NCBI RefSeq assembly: GCF_001375495.1
Contig: NZ_LN831058.1
Span: 1,198,768 to 1,262,767, forward strand
Direction of reading: 5' to 3'
DNA: 64,000 nt
DNA from: Flaviflexus massiliensis
Lineage (GTDB): Bacteria > Actinomycetota > Actinomycetes > Actinomycetales > Actinomycetaceae
The notes below the pieces were generated by a model that worked only from the letters and a program-made list of their open reading frames with translations, ran no database searches and was not told where the DNA came from. Positions 35,849 to 43,961 of the stretch are shown piece after piece. Numbering within the stretch: the first letter of the stretch is position 1; each line of letters begins with the position of its first letter. The position numbers and the translations under genes are program-made.

Positions 35849-36367
35849 GTGACTGCAGAGGACTTAGCGGAACTGGACGCGGTCGCTGCCCGAACGATTC
35901 TGGACCGGGGAGAAACCGTTGCCGTTGCAGAATCCCTAACTGGTGGACTCGTTAGCGCGCTCCTCGTTGAACAACCTGGAATCTCCACCGTCTTCCTGGG
36001 GTCGATCGTGTCCTACACGAATGATGTGAAAGCCCGCGTGCTGGGAGTGGATCAAGGACTGCTCGAAACGGTCGGCCCGGTCGATGGGCAGGTGGCGGTG
36101 CAGATGGCCGGGGGAGTGGCAACCCTGACTGGAGCCAGTCGAGCCGTTTCAACGACGGGCGTGGCAGGACCGGGAGGGTCGGATGGGTACGAGGCCGGGA
36201 CGGTCTGGATCGGTCGCGAAAATGGTTTCGCCTATTCCTTCTTATTCCCGGGAACTCGTACCAATATCCGAAACTATTCCGCAACAGTGGCATTGTCGAT
36301 CCTCGCCGGCATAGAGTTGCCGCAAGAACTCGCGCAATACCAACGTTTAACCAAATCCTGGAAATAA
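35849..36367 (+). CDS. pncC: CinA-family nicotinamide-nucleotide amidohydrolase
   Basis: 172-residue stand-alone CinA C-terminal domain, which deamidates NMN in NAD recycling. AVAESLTGGLVSALLVEQPG and GSIVSYTNDVKARVLGV carry the active-site Ser and Lys; TTGVAGPGGSDGYEAGTVWIG is the third motif. GTG 35849 has AAGGGGAA 5-6 nt upstream, so the GTG at 35813 is not used. Confidence 0.9.
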   Translation: MTAEDLAELDAVAARTILDRGETVAVAESLTGGLVSALLVEQPGISTVFLGSIVSYTNDVKARVLGVDQGLLETVGPVDGQVAVQMAGGVATLTGASRAVSTTGVAGPGGSDGYEAGTVWIGRENGFAYSFLFPGTRTNIRNYSATVALSILAGIELPQELAQYQRLTKSWK

Positions 36368-36435
36368 ACTGATAGCCCCCGGCCCGAATGGGAACTTCGG
36401 GAACAAAAGCAGATGATCGCTCGTTGTAGCTAGTG

Positions 36436-36831
36436 ATGGCAATGGAAACACGAACCGGCGTCAACCGGAAAAAGAACGTAGATATTATTCGCCCCCGCGA
36501 CCTGGGCGCATCCAAGTCGTCCGAACCTGCACTGCTCCGCCGCGAACTGGGAGATGTCCTCCGCGCATACCGTCAGCGACAGGGCCGCACCCTGCGCGAG
36601 GTATCCTCGGATGCACGAGTCTCCCTCGGCTACCTGTCCGAGGTCGAACGTGGACAGAAGGAAGCCTCCTCGGAGCTGCTCCTGTCGATCTGCCAGGCGC
36701 TCAATGTCCCCCTCGGCCACGTGCTTCGCCTTGTCGCCGACCGAATCGACCTCTCGGAAGGCCGGGTACCCCCGAGCTTCCGTGTCCCGGACACCGTCCA
36801 GGAAGCTCTCGCTGAAGCAGGCGTGAACTAA
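36436..36831 (+). CDS. clgR: XRE-type regulator ClgR
   Basis: 131-residue helix-turn-helix protein; domain about 35-95 ([42 protein letters not shown]). The sequence and place between pncC and recA match ClgR, the activator of clp protease and stress genes in Streptomyces, corynebacteria and mycobacteria. ClgR is itself a Clp substrate through its C-terminal residues; the end here is AEAGVN. Start uncertain among GTG 36433, ATG 36436 and ATG 36442; none has a good ribosome-binding site. Confidence 0.85.
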   Translation: MAMETRTGVNRKKNVDIIRPRDLGASKSSEPALLRRELGDVLRAYRQRQGRTLREVSSDARVSLGYLSEVERGQKEASSELLLSICQALNVPLGHVLRLVADRIDLSEGRVPPSFRVPDTVQEALAEAGVN

Positions 36832-36845
36832 AACTGCGCGTTGCA

Positions 36846-36871
36846 GAAGCCGCGGCTACGGCCGCGGCTTC
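36846..36871 (+). terminator. Hairpin between clgR and the DUF3046 gene
   Basis: GAAGCCGCGGC and GCCGCGGCTTC form a perfect 11-bp stem with TACG loop, 14 nt after the clgR stop and ending 9 nt before the next ribosome-binding site. No T run; partial terminator. Confidence 0.55.
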
Positions 36872-36888
36872 GCGCGTCCTTGGAGATC

Positions 36889-37113
36889 ATGAATCATTCT
36901 GAATTTTGGGTTGTCGTGAGCGACACCTTTGGAAGCGCGTACGGGCAGGCGATTGTCCGAACCCTTGCACTGCCCCAACTGGGGCACAGGACGGCAACAG
37001 AACTGCTTGATAGTGGGGAGAAGCCGCAGAAGGTTTGGTCGGCGATCTGTCACGAAATGGATCTCGATGACGAGACCGAGTTCCGGCACCGACAGAACCG
37101 GAAACACAAATAG
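36889..37113 (+). CDS. DUF3046 protein
   Basis: 74-residue DUF3046 protein, the usual small gene between clgR and recA in actinobacteria. Signature HSEFWVVVSDTFGSAYGQAI and a C-terminal VWSAICHEMDL; basic tail. Function unknown. TGGAG lies 3-4 nt before ATG 36889; the 16-residue extension to 36841 runs through the hairpin and is rejected. Confidence 0.85.
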   Translation: MNHSEFWVVVSDTFGSAYGQAIVRTLALPQLGHRTATELLDSGEKPQKVWSAICHEMDLDDETEFRHRQNRKHK

Positions 37114-37132
37114 GGCGGCGTGGTTCCTCCAT

Positions 37133-37148
37133 TCGAACGAATGTTCAG
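37133..37148. promoter_or_regulatory. LexA (SOS) box upstream of recA
   Basis: TCGAACGAATGTTCAG, matching the Gram-positive LexA site (TCGAAC-N4-GTTCGA) at 10 of 12 defined positions. A TATGAT -10-like element follows at 37150. recA starts 165 nt downstream. Confidence 0.75.
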
Positions 37149-37312
37149 TTATGATGTTCCTCGGAACAGCGCCTTCGCGGATGTCCACAGTAAGGATTTC
37201 TGACGAATATTGTGTCTAAGGCGTGGCCTAGCGTTGTTCTTAGGTTGCCGCTCGGCGAGGGCGGGTTCCCTACCGTTCGCCTGTTCTACCCGCCCTATTC
37301 AAGGAGATAATG

Positions 37313-38371
37313 ATGGCTGTGAAAGCTGAAGACCGCCAAAAGGCACTCGATACGGCTCTAGCGCAGATTGACCGCCAGTTCGGTAAAGGGTCGATCATGC
37401 GACTGGGCGACCAGACCGCTCAGAGTGTCAAAGTCATCCCCACGGGATCCGTGGCCCTTGACGTGGCGCTGGGAATTGGCGGACTGCCCCGTGGCAGGGT
37501 CGTTGAAATCTACGGACCAGAATCCTCCGGTAAGACCACTGTTGCGCTCCACGCCGTAGCAAACGCTCAGCGTGCCGGCGGCATCGCCGGGTTCATTGAT
37601 GCCGAGCACGCACTTGACCCCGCCTACGCTCGTAAGCTCGGCGTCGACACGGACGCTCTCATTGTGTCTCAGCCCGATACGGGCGAACAGGCTCTCGAGA
37701 TCATGGACATGCTCATTCGGTCCGGAGCTCTCGATATCGTCGTTATCGACTCCGTGGCAGCACTCGTTCCCAAGGCGGAAATTGAGGGCGAGATGGGTGA
37801 CTCGCACGTCGGCCTCCAGGCCCGCCTCATGTCCCAGGCCCTGCGTAAGATCACGGGCGCCCTTTCCGCATCCGGCACCACCGCGATCTTCATTAACCAG
37901 CTGCGTGAAAAGATCGGTGTCTTCTTCGGTTCCCCCGAGACCACGACCGGTGGTAAGGCCCTGAAGTTCTACTCCTCCGTGCGCCTCGACGTGCGCCGCA
38001 TCGAAACCTTGAAGGAAGCCGGTCAGCCGATCGGTAACCGCACCCGCATTAAGGTCGTCAAGAACAAGATGGCCCCGCCGTTCAAGCAGGCGGAGTTCGA
38101 CATCCTCTACGGTCAGGGCATCTCCAAGGAGGGTGGCCTCATCGACATGGGTGTGGACAACGGAATTGTGCGCAAGTCCGGAGCCTGGTTCACCTACGAG
38201 GGTGAACAGCTCGGTCAGGGTAAGGAAAAGGCGCGCACCTACCTCATTGAGAACAAGGACACGGCCGAGGAGATCGAGCAGAAGATCCTCCAGAAGCTCG
38301 GCATTGGTGAATACGCAGTAACCCCGGACGCTGATCCGGTTGGTGGGGAAGAGATTCCCGACGAGTTCTAA
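37313..38371 (+). CDS. recA: Recombinase RecA
   Basis: 352-residue RecA: strand exchange and LexA co-protease. Walker [28 protein letters not shown]-binding loops L1 and L2 ([39 protein letters not shown]). No intein. AAGGAG is 6 nt before ATG 37313 and 3 nt before ATG 37310, so 37313 is used. A LexA box lies upstream; recX overlaps the stop (TAATG). Confidence 0.98.
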   Translation: MAVKAEDRQKALDTALAQIDRQFGKGSIMRLGDQTAQSVKVIPTGSVALDVALGIGGLPRGRVVEIYGPESSGKTTVALHAVANAQRAGGIAGFIDAEHALDPAYARKLGVDTDALIVSQPDTGEQALEIMDMLIRSGALDIVVIDSVAALVPKAEIEGEMGDSHVGLQARLMSQALRKITGALSASGTTAIFINQLREKIGVFFGSPETTTGGKALKFYSSVRLDVRRIETLKEAGQPIGNRTRIKVVKNKMAPPFKQAEFDILYGQGISKEGGLIDMGVDNGIVRKSGAWFTYEGEQLGQGKEKARTYLIENKDTAEEIEQKILQKLGIGEYAVTPDADPVGGEEIPDEF

Positions 38372-38877
38372 TGAAACTCACCGGTGACGAAACTCCCGAG
38401 GAATTCCGCAAGGAAGCCCGGGCGATCATCATGCGGCAGTTGGCGATGATGGATAGGTCTCGCCAGCAGCTCATGACCGCCCAGGTTTGCCGCGGAGTCC
38501 CGGAGGATATCGCGGCGGAAACAGTCGACAAGTTTGAGAATGCTGGACTTGTTGATGATGAAAAGTTTGCGGACATGCTCGTCCGTAGCCGCATGGCAGA
38601 AAAGCCCGTGTCAAAACGTGGCCTTGCCCGTGAGCTCGAGAAAAAGGGCATTGACCGCGAAACGGCCGAGGCCGCTCTCGAGCAAGTGAGTGGGGACGAT
38701 GAACGCCAAGCAGCAATCGATCTGGCATTGAAGAAGGCCAGGGCAACTGAGGGGCTCGACTACCAGGTTCGTAAACGCAGAATCTTTGGTGCGCTTGCCC
38801 GCAGGGGCTTCAGTCCGGACCAGGCCATGGCCGCCATCCGCATCGCACTAGATGACAACGATGACTCAAGCTACTAG
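38371..38877 (+). CDS. recX: Regulatory protein RecX
   Basis: 168-residue modulator of RecA filaments. Three-helix repeats with the typical LVDDEKFADMLVRSRM, KRGLARELEKKGID and the terminal KRRIFGALARRGFSPDQAMAAI. Coupled to recA by a one-base overlap. Confidence 0.92.
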   Translation: MKLTGDETPEEFRKEARAIIMRQLAMMDRSRQQLMTAQVCRGVPEDIAAETVDKFENAGLVDDEKFADMLVRSRMAEKPVSKRGLARELEKKGIDRETAEAALEQVSGDDERQAAIDLALKKARATEGLDYQVRKRRIFGALARRGFSPDQAMAAIRIALDDNDDSSY

Positions 38878-38916
38878 TCTTGAAAATAAGTATTCAAGTC
38901 TATTGGCTGGGTTTCC

Positions 38917-39501
38917 ATGTTTGTGTTAACGATCGACCAGGTTGGCTCCCGCGGCGGAACCGACGGTGTCCCCGCGCTCCTCGAAGCGCTTTCGGACAGT
39001 GAGCTGGCAATGGTGCGGGACTTTGAGCGCACCGCGGGTGACGAGATCCAGGGCGTAACAGCCGAACCCACCAGTGTTCGCAAGGTTGCGCTTCACCTGC
39101 TCCGCGATGGTGGATGGCACGTGGGGATTGGCGTTGGTGAGGCCGAGCTCGGCGCAACAGCGCGGGCGGGAACCGGCCCCGCCTATGTTCATGCACGGAC
39201 CGCGGTTGATCGAGCAAAATCGCTTAATCGCTTCTCCCCCTCCATTGCAGTCAGCGGTGATGACTCCGAGGCGGCAGAAGCTGCCGAATCGGTACTGAGA
39301 GCAACCGGTTTCCTTCTTGGGCAACGAACCGAAGCGCAATGGGAGGCGATCGATCTGCAGCGCTTGGGTTTCAGCGCCTCCGATATTGCCAAGGTTCTCG
39401 GTATCAGTGTCGAAGCCGTCTCCCAGCGGCGGGGCTACGGGGGACAGGTGATTGAAGAATCCCTCTGGCCCACCATCGACTTTCTCTTGGGGAGGATCTG
39501 A
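38917..39501 (+). CDS. SatD-like protein with C-terminal helix-turn-helix
   Basis: 194 residues. N-terminal domain (about 1-110; MFVLTIDQVGSRGG, FERTAGDEIQGV, GIGVGEAELGATARAGTGPAYVHARTAV) resembles the SatD family; a DNA-binding-like helix-turn-helix follows at about 150-175 (LGFSASDIAKVLGISVEAVSQRR). Actinobacteria often have this protein near recA-recX; its function is not known. The next gene overlaps its stop (TGATG). Confidence 0.7.
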   Translation: MFVLTIDQVGSRGGTDGVPALLEALSDSELAMVRDFERTAGDEIQGVTAEPTSVRKVALHLLRDGGWHVGIGVGEAELGATARAGTGPAYVHARTAVDRAKSLNRFSPSIAVSGDDSEAAEAAESVLRATGFLLGQRTEAQWEAIDLQRLGFSASDIAKVLGISVEAVSQRRGYGGQVIEESLWPTIDFLLGRI

Positions 39502-39887
39502 TGGATATCGTTATCGCCATCGTGGCTCTCCTGTTCTCGGCTGTTGTGGGATGGCCGGTTGTTGAGGGAGTGTTTGCCCTCGTGCGGGTTGTGCCTGAGG
39601 AAGGCCGGAAGGACAACGATCTTGTCATCGAGCTGCCACCACCGGCACGAAAGTACGTCCTGCTTGGCGGTTCGGTCATCGGAATTCTCGAACGATTGTC
39701 GACCACGGGCCTAGTACTTGTCGGTCAGCCGGGGCTCATCGCTGTCGTTGTCGCAATTAAATCCCTGGGGAGATGGGCGGAGCTGCAGGAGGATCCCGCG
39801 ATAAACGAACGCTTTATCATCGGTTCGCTCGCCAGCTATCTGTGGGCCGGCCTGTGCGGATTCGTTGCGTTACAGATCATGAACTAG
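39501..39887 (+). CDS. Small integral membrane protein
   Basis: 128 residues, three hydrophobic segments (about 4-27, 52-78, 108-126) and a conserved-looking amphipathic middle ([20 protein letters not shown]). No catalytic motif seen; family not recognised. ATG 39501 overlaps the previous stop and GGAGG lies 6 nt upstream, so the two genes are coupled and probably work together. Confidence 0.7.
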   Translation: MDIVIAIVALLFSAVVGWPVVEGVFALVRVVPEEGRKDNDLVIELPPPARKYVLLGGSVIGILERLSTTGLVLVGQPGLIAVVVAIKSLGRWAELQEDPAINERFIIGSLASYLWAGLCGFVALQIMN

Positions 39888-39916
39888 AGATTTCCGCTGG
39901 CCCCGGCTCATGGCCC

Positions 39917-39922
39917 TAGAAT
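39917..39922 (+). promoter_or_regulatory. Candidate -10 (TAGAAT) for miaB
   Basis: TAGAAT ends 8 nt before ATG 39931; slightly longer than the 6-nt spacing seen elsewhere in this window. Confidence 0.35.
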
Positions 39923-39930
39923 GGACTGCG

Positions 39931-41493
39931 ATGACTGAGACAACTTTGCCCCGCACCTACGCCATCCGCACCCTCGGGTGCCAGATGAACGTCCACGACT
40001 CCGAACGGCTTGCCGGCTTACTCGAGACGGCAGGCTATCAGCACGTTGACAACGTGCCCGAGGCGGCCACGCGCGCCACGGATGCTGGTGATGCAGGGGC
40101 AGACATTATTGTCCTCAACACGTGTTCGGTCCGTGAAAATGCGGCCAATAAGCTCTTCGGTAACCTCGGTCAGCTCGCCGCGGTCAAGCGTGAGCGTCCG
40201 GGCATGCAGATTGCCGTCGGCGGCTGTCTGGCCCAGCAGATGGGTGATGGGATCGTTGAGAAGGCCCCGTGGGTCGATGTCGTCCTCGGCACCCACAATC
40301 TCGATGTGCTCCCAACTCTTCTTGAGCGTGCTCGCCACAATAGTGAGGCCGCGGTCGAGATCGAAGAATCCCTCAAGGTCTTCCCCTCCACTCTGCCCAC
40401 CAGGCGCGAGTCAGCATATGCCGCCTGGGTGTCGATCTCGGTCGGTTGCAACAACACCTGTACTTTCTGCATTGTCCCTCAGCTCCGCGGCAAAGAACGC
40501 GACCGCAGGCCCGGCGAGATCCTGCAAGAAATTGAAGCCGTGGTTGCCGAGGGTGCCATCGAAGTCACCCTGTTGGGGCAGAACGTGAACTCCTACGGTG
40601 TTGGCTTTGGTCAGCGCGGTGCCTTCGCTGATTTACTGCGTGCCTGCGGCAATATTGAAGGTCTTGAGCGCGTTCGCTTTACATCGCCTCACCCTGCCGC
40701 GTTCACGCAGGATGTGATTGATGCGATGGCGGAGACCCCGAACGTCATGCCCTCGTTGCACATGCCGCTCCAGTCCGGATCGGACAGAATCCTGCGTGCC
40801 ATGCGACGCTCCTACCGGTCGAAGAAGTTCCTTGGCATCCTCGACTCCGTGCGGGAAAAGATTCCGAACGCCGCGATCACGACCGACATTATCGTTGGCT
40901 TCCCCGGTGAGACGGAAGAAGACTTCCAGGCGACTCTCGACGTGGTCGAGCAGTCCCGCTTCTCCTCTGCCTTCACCTTCCTGTATTCACCCCGCCCGGG
41001 AACGCCTGCGGCTGATATGGAGGACCAGGTTCCGGCCGAGGTTGCGAGCGAACGCTACAACCGGCTCATTGCCCTCCAGAAGCGCATCTCCACCGAAGAA
41101 AACGAAGCCCAGGTGGGTCGCACGGTCGACATTCTGATCGCCGCGGGCGAGGGACGCAAGGATGCAGACACCGAACGCCTGACCGGACGGGCCGAGGACA
41201 ACAGGCTCGTCCACGTTGCCCTTCCCGACCACCTGCGATCACTGGCCGGCACCTTCTCCGGCCCGAATCACGATGCCGAACTGCCCCGACCTGGTGACAT
41301 GGTGCGGGCCACGGTCACCCACGGTGCACCTCACCACCTGCTCGCGGACTCCGCGCTGAACGGTGGCACGTTCGAAATCATTCGGACTCGTGCCGGTGAG
41401 GCGTGGGCGAAGGGAAAGGCACGCGTGGCAGAGCTTGAGGCTGAGGCCCGCGGACCGGTTTCGCTCGGACTGCCCACGATTCGCACGCGATGA
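39931..41493 (+). CDS. miaB: tRNA-2-methylthio-N6-dimethylallyladenosine synthase
   Basis: 520-residue radical-SAM methylthiotransferase modifying A37 of tRNAs. N-terminal cluster cysteines in [21 protein letters not shown] and VGGCLAQQ; radical-SAM C-x3-C-x2-C in [20 protein letters not shown]-terminal TRAM domain. ATG 39931 is chosen because TAGAAT precedes it; ATG 39910 would place the -10 inside the gene. miaA overlaps the stop (ATGA). Confidence 0.96.
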   Translation: MTETTLPRTYAIRTLGCQMNVHDSERLAGLLETAGYQHVDNVPEAATRATDAGDAGADIIVLNTCSVRENAANKLFGNLGQLAAVKRERPGMQIAVGGCLAQQMGDGIVEKAPWVDVVLGTHNLDVLPTLLERARHNSEAAVEIEESLKVFPSTLPTRRESAYAAWVSISVGCNNTCTFCIVPQLRGKERDRRPGEILQEIEAVVAEGAIEVTLLGQNVNSYGVGFGQRGAFADLLRACGNIEGLERVRFTSPHPAAFTQDVIDAMAETPNVMPSLHMPLQSGSDRILRAMRRSYRSKKFLGILDSVREKIPNAAITTDIIVGFPGETEEDFQATLDVVEQSRFSSAFTFLYSPRPGTPAADMEDQVPAEVASERYNRLIALQKRISTEENEAQVGRTVDILIAAGEGRKDADTERLTGRAEDNRLVHVALPDHLRSLAGTFSGPNHDAELPRPGDMVRATVTHGAPHHLLADSALNGGTFEIIRTRAGEAWAKGKARVAELEAEARGPVSLGLPTIRTR

Positions 41494-42407
41494 TAATCGC
41501 CATCGTTGGCCCAACCGCCGTCGGCAAGTCAGCCGCGGCGATTGAGTTGGCGGAGCGACTCGGCGGCCCAGAAGCGGTCGAGATCATTGGTGCCGATTCC
41601 ATGCAACTGTATCGGGGCATGGATATTGGTACCGCGAAGGTGACGGAAGTCGAGCAGCGCGGGATCGCCCACCACCAGATCGATGTTCTCGATATCTCGC
41701 AGGAAGCCTCAGTTTCCGCATACCAAAAGCATGCGCGCCGTGACATCGATGGAATTGTTGACCTAGGCAAGGTCCCGATCCTCGTTGGTGGTTCGGGACT
41801 CTACGTGGCCGCGGCGCTCGACAAGATTGACTTCCCCGGAACGATTCCCGAGGTGAGGGAACGCTACGAGAAGCGGCTTACCGAGATTGGGGACATTGCC
41901 CTCCACGCTGAGCTTTCCGCCATCGACCCCGAGTCCGCCAGGGTCATTGACCCGCGCAACACCAGGCGCGTGGTCCGTGCCCTTGAGGTGAACGAGGTGA
42001 CGGGCAGATCCTTCCAGCCAGTCTTCCCGCGCCACACGTCGCAGTACGTCGACACGATTGTCGTGGGGTTGGAGATGGAGATGGGGGAGTTGGAGGAACG
42101 GATCCGGCTCCGCACGGACCTCATGTTTGATCAGGGACTCCTTCTCGAGACGGCAGCCTTGCGGGAGCAGGGCCTGGATCAGGCCCCCACGGCACGCACC
42201 GCTACCGGATATCGCGAGGCTCTCGCGGTTCTCGATGGGGAACTGACCGAAGAGGAAGCTCGCGAGCTGGTGTCGGCCGCAACCCGGAAGCTGGTGAAGA
42301 AGCAGTTGACGTGGTTCCGGCGGGACCCGCGGGTCAGATGGCTTTCTGCTCGCGATGTCTCGGAACTTCCCACGATCGTCCGGGAAGCCACCCACAATCG
42401 TCGATAG
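41490..42407 (+). CDS. miaA: tRNA dimethylallyltransferase
   Basis: 305-residue enzyme adding the dimethylallyl group to A37, the substrate of MiaB. P-loop [29 protein letters not shown], and [13 protein letters not shown] near the C-terminus. Coupled to miaB. Confidence 0.95.
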   Translation: MIIAIVGPTAVGKSAAAIELAERLGGPEAVEIIGADSMQLYRGMDIGTAKVTEVEQRGIAHHQIDVLDISQEASVSAYQKHARRDIDGIVDLGKVPILVGGSGLYVAAALDKIDFPGTIPEVRERYEKRLTEIGDIALHAELSAIDPESARVIDPRNTRRVVRALEVNEVTGRSFQPVFPRHTSQYVDTIVVGLEMEMGELEERIRLRTDLMFDQGLLLETAALREQGLDQAPTARTATGYREALAVLDGELTEEEARELVSAATRKLVKKQLTWFRRDPRVRWLSARDVSELPTIVREATHNRR

Positions 42408-42410
42408 AAT
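42405..42410 (+). promoter_or_regulatory. Candidate -10 (TAGAAT) for the DapF-fold gene
   Basis: TAGAAT overlaps the miaA stop codon and is followed by six bases and ATG 42417. Confidence 0.4.
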
Positions 42411-42416
42411 AGTTGC

Positions 42417-43313
42417 ATGATTATTCCCGTCCTCGAAGGACTCACCCTCAGTAAGGGCCACGCGGGAGGGCGCGACGCCATTATCTTCCCCGATCTCACA
42501 GCCTCGCGGGAGGTGACGGCAAAGGACGCGACAACGATCCTGGATCGCACAACGGGCATTGGTGGCGAGGTACTCATGCGAGTCGTCCGCGCCAACCCCG
42601 ACGGTACTCTCTGGCGAGTCGATACGTGGTCGGTGGATGAGTTGCGAGATATTGGACCGTTCCTCAGGCTGGCAGCCCACTACCTGCGCGTTTCTGGGCT
42701 TGTCGACCTGGGTGACGGTGAAGCGCTAGCCTTTGAAACTCCCGATGGGCCGGTCTACGTGACCCGGACCGGAAACAGGTACCTCACCCAGATTTCGCCA
42801 TCAACACCCGTCAGCAAGGAAGCCGTGGAGCGAGGCTACGATGTTGCTGTCACGCTCGATGGGGTGACCGGTGCACGGGGTGGCATGAGGGGCGGCCTCA
42901 CGGTGATGTCGAATGACCCCAGCATTGTCGTCGCCCTCGAACACTCCGAAGAACTCAACGCCGCGACAGGCAGCGGGAAGGTTGATCCTGAAAAGCCGGG
43001 TGCCGGCCTCGTCCTGGTCGTGCCGCTCGGGGATGCCCCGATCCTCGACTTCGACGGTATTGAGCGGGCCGCTACGCGTTTCCAGGCGCGTGGCTTCCAG
43101 GATGGTCGTGAGCAACTAACGGAGTTGGGAATCCGAGATGCTGCCATCGCACTACATGCGTGGGCGGGGGAGGCCGCGACCGGGATCTACCTCGCCCACG
43201 CTGGCGGCCACGAGATTGAAATTAGGTTCTCTGGCGGATCCATTGAAGTCACCGGCCCCGCCGAGATCGTTGCCGAGTTTAATCTTGCTGGGATCGTGGG
43301 CGAGGGTTCCTGA
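42417..43313 (+). CDS. dapF: DapF-fold protein lacking both catalytic cysteines (candidate pseudoenzyme)
   Basis: 298 residues at the usual dapF locus (after miaA, before hflX). The DapF framework is clear: LSKGHAGGRDAIIFPDL (canonical FxKGHGTxNDF), TTGIGGEVLMRVVRA (canonical RRxGIGADGVL), GPFLRLAAHYL (canonical CGNGxRxFARYL) and a closing IEIRFSGGSIEVTGPAEIV. The protein contains no cysteine. The first catalytic Cys aligns with Ile79 and its Asn with Pro81; the second (CGTG) aligns with Leu237. The NPH loop reads NDPS and the YRNADGS loop reads DTWSVDE. It cannot racemise diaminopimelate by the known two-thiol mechanism. The frame is intact, so it is probably used. The 3' end overlaps the convergent methyltransferase by 35 nt. 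Confidence 0.75.
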   Translation: MIIPVLEGLTLSKGHAGGRDAIIFPDLTASREVTAKDATTILDRTTGIGGEVLMRVVRANPDGTLWRVDTWSVDELRDIGPFLRLAAHYLRVSGLVDLGDGEALAFETPDGPVYVTRTGNRYLTQISPSTPVSKEAVERGYDVAVTLDGVTGARGGMRGGLTVMSNDPSIVVALEHSEELNAATGSGKVDPEKPGAGLVLVVPLGDAPILDFDGIERAATRFQARGFQDGREQLTELGIRDAAIALHAWAGEAATGIYLAHAGGHEIEIRFSGGSIEVTGPAEIVAEFNLAGIVGEGS

Positions 43314-43899
43314 CATCCATGACCCGGAAGCCACCGGTCGACCCTAATCTTTCCACCTCGTAGCCCTCACCTTGAAGCCAGGTGCCGAGCGAGTCCGCAC
43401 CGAGGTTCTTCGAAACGACGATGCTGGCCGTGCCTTGCAGGTGCTGGAACCAGTCGAGCAGTAGCGCGTGGAGAGGCCCCTTGCCGACCCGGACCGGGGG
43501 ATTCGACCAGATTGCCTCAATGCCGCGATTGCGGGCGATCTCCAGCCCTTCCTCGGGCGTCACGACCTGAATATTCGTGAGGCCGGCGCGTTCCGCATTC
43601 TCCTGCGTAAGAGCGCGGGCCCGCTCGTTAACGTCCACGGCAAGCACGTGAGCATTCGGTGAGGCCGAGGCAAGAGCGAGGGAAATCGGCCCCCAGCCGC
43701 ATCCCACATCAACCAACAAACCTTCGTGTGGTGGGTCCACAACGTACTTGAGAAGCGCCTGGGTTCCCTTGTCGAGGCGATCGTGTGAAAAGACGCCGCT
43801 CGAGGAGGTGATATCGAAGCGGGTACCGCGGATCGTGAAGCTGTAGTCAGCTCGCTTATCGGCAGAGCCAGGGTCGGTGGAGAAGTAGTGTTCAGGCAC
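43279..43899 (-). CDS. Class I SAM methyltransferase, RsmC/RlmG-like
   Basis: 206-residue MTS-domain methyltransferase: LLVDVGCGWGPISLALA is the SAM loop, AVDVNERA the acidic end of strand 2, and WSNPPVRVGK the NPP motif used by enzymes acting on exocyclic amines of rRNA bases. Equivalent to the C-terminal half of E. coli RsmC, so probably 16S rRNA (G1207) or a related target. GTG 43899 is preceded by TAGTTT at 6 nt. Confidence 0.85.
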   Translation of the reverse strand: MPEHYFSTDPGSADKRADYSFTIRGTRFDITSSSGVFSHDRLDKGTQALLKYVVDPPHEGLLVDVGCGWGPISLALASASPNAHVLAVDVNERARALTQENAERAGLTNIQVVTPEEGLEIARNRGIEAIWSNPPVRVGKGPLHALLLDWFQHLQGTASIVVSKNLGADSLGTWLQGEGYEVERLGSTGGFRVMDVRNPRPRSQQD

Positions 43900-43905
43900 A
43901 GAACT

Positions 43906-43911
43906 AAACTA
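43906..43911 (-). promoter_or_regulatory. Candidate -10 (TAGTTT) for the RsmC-like gene
   Basis: Minus-strand TAGTTT, then AGTTCT, then GTG 43899: leaderless spacing. Confidence 0.4.
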
Positions 43912-43961
43912 CCGTAGGAGTGCCCTCCATGAGATAATGGGACCGCAATAAGGAGACTCTA

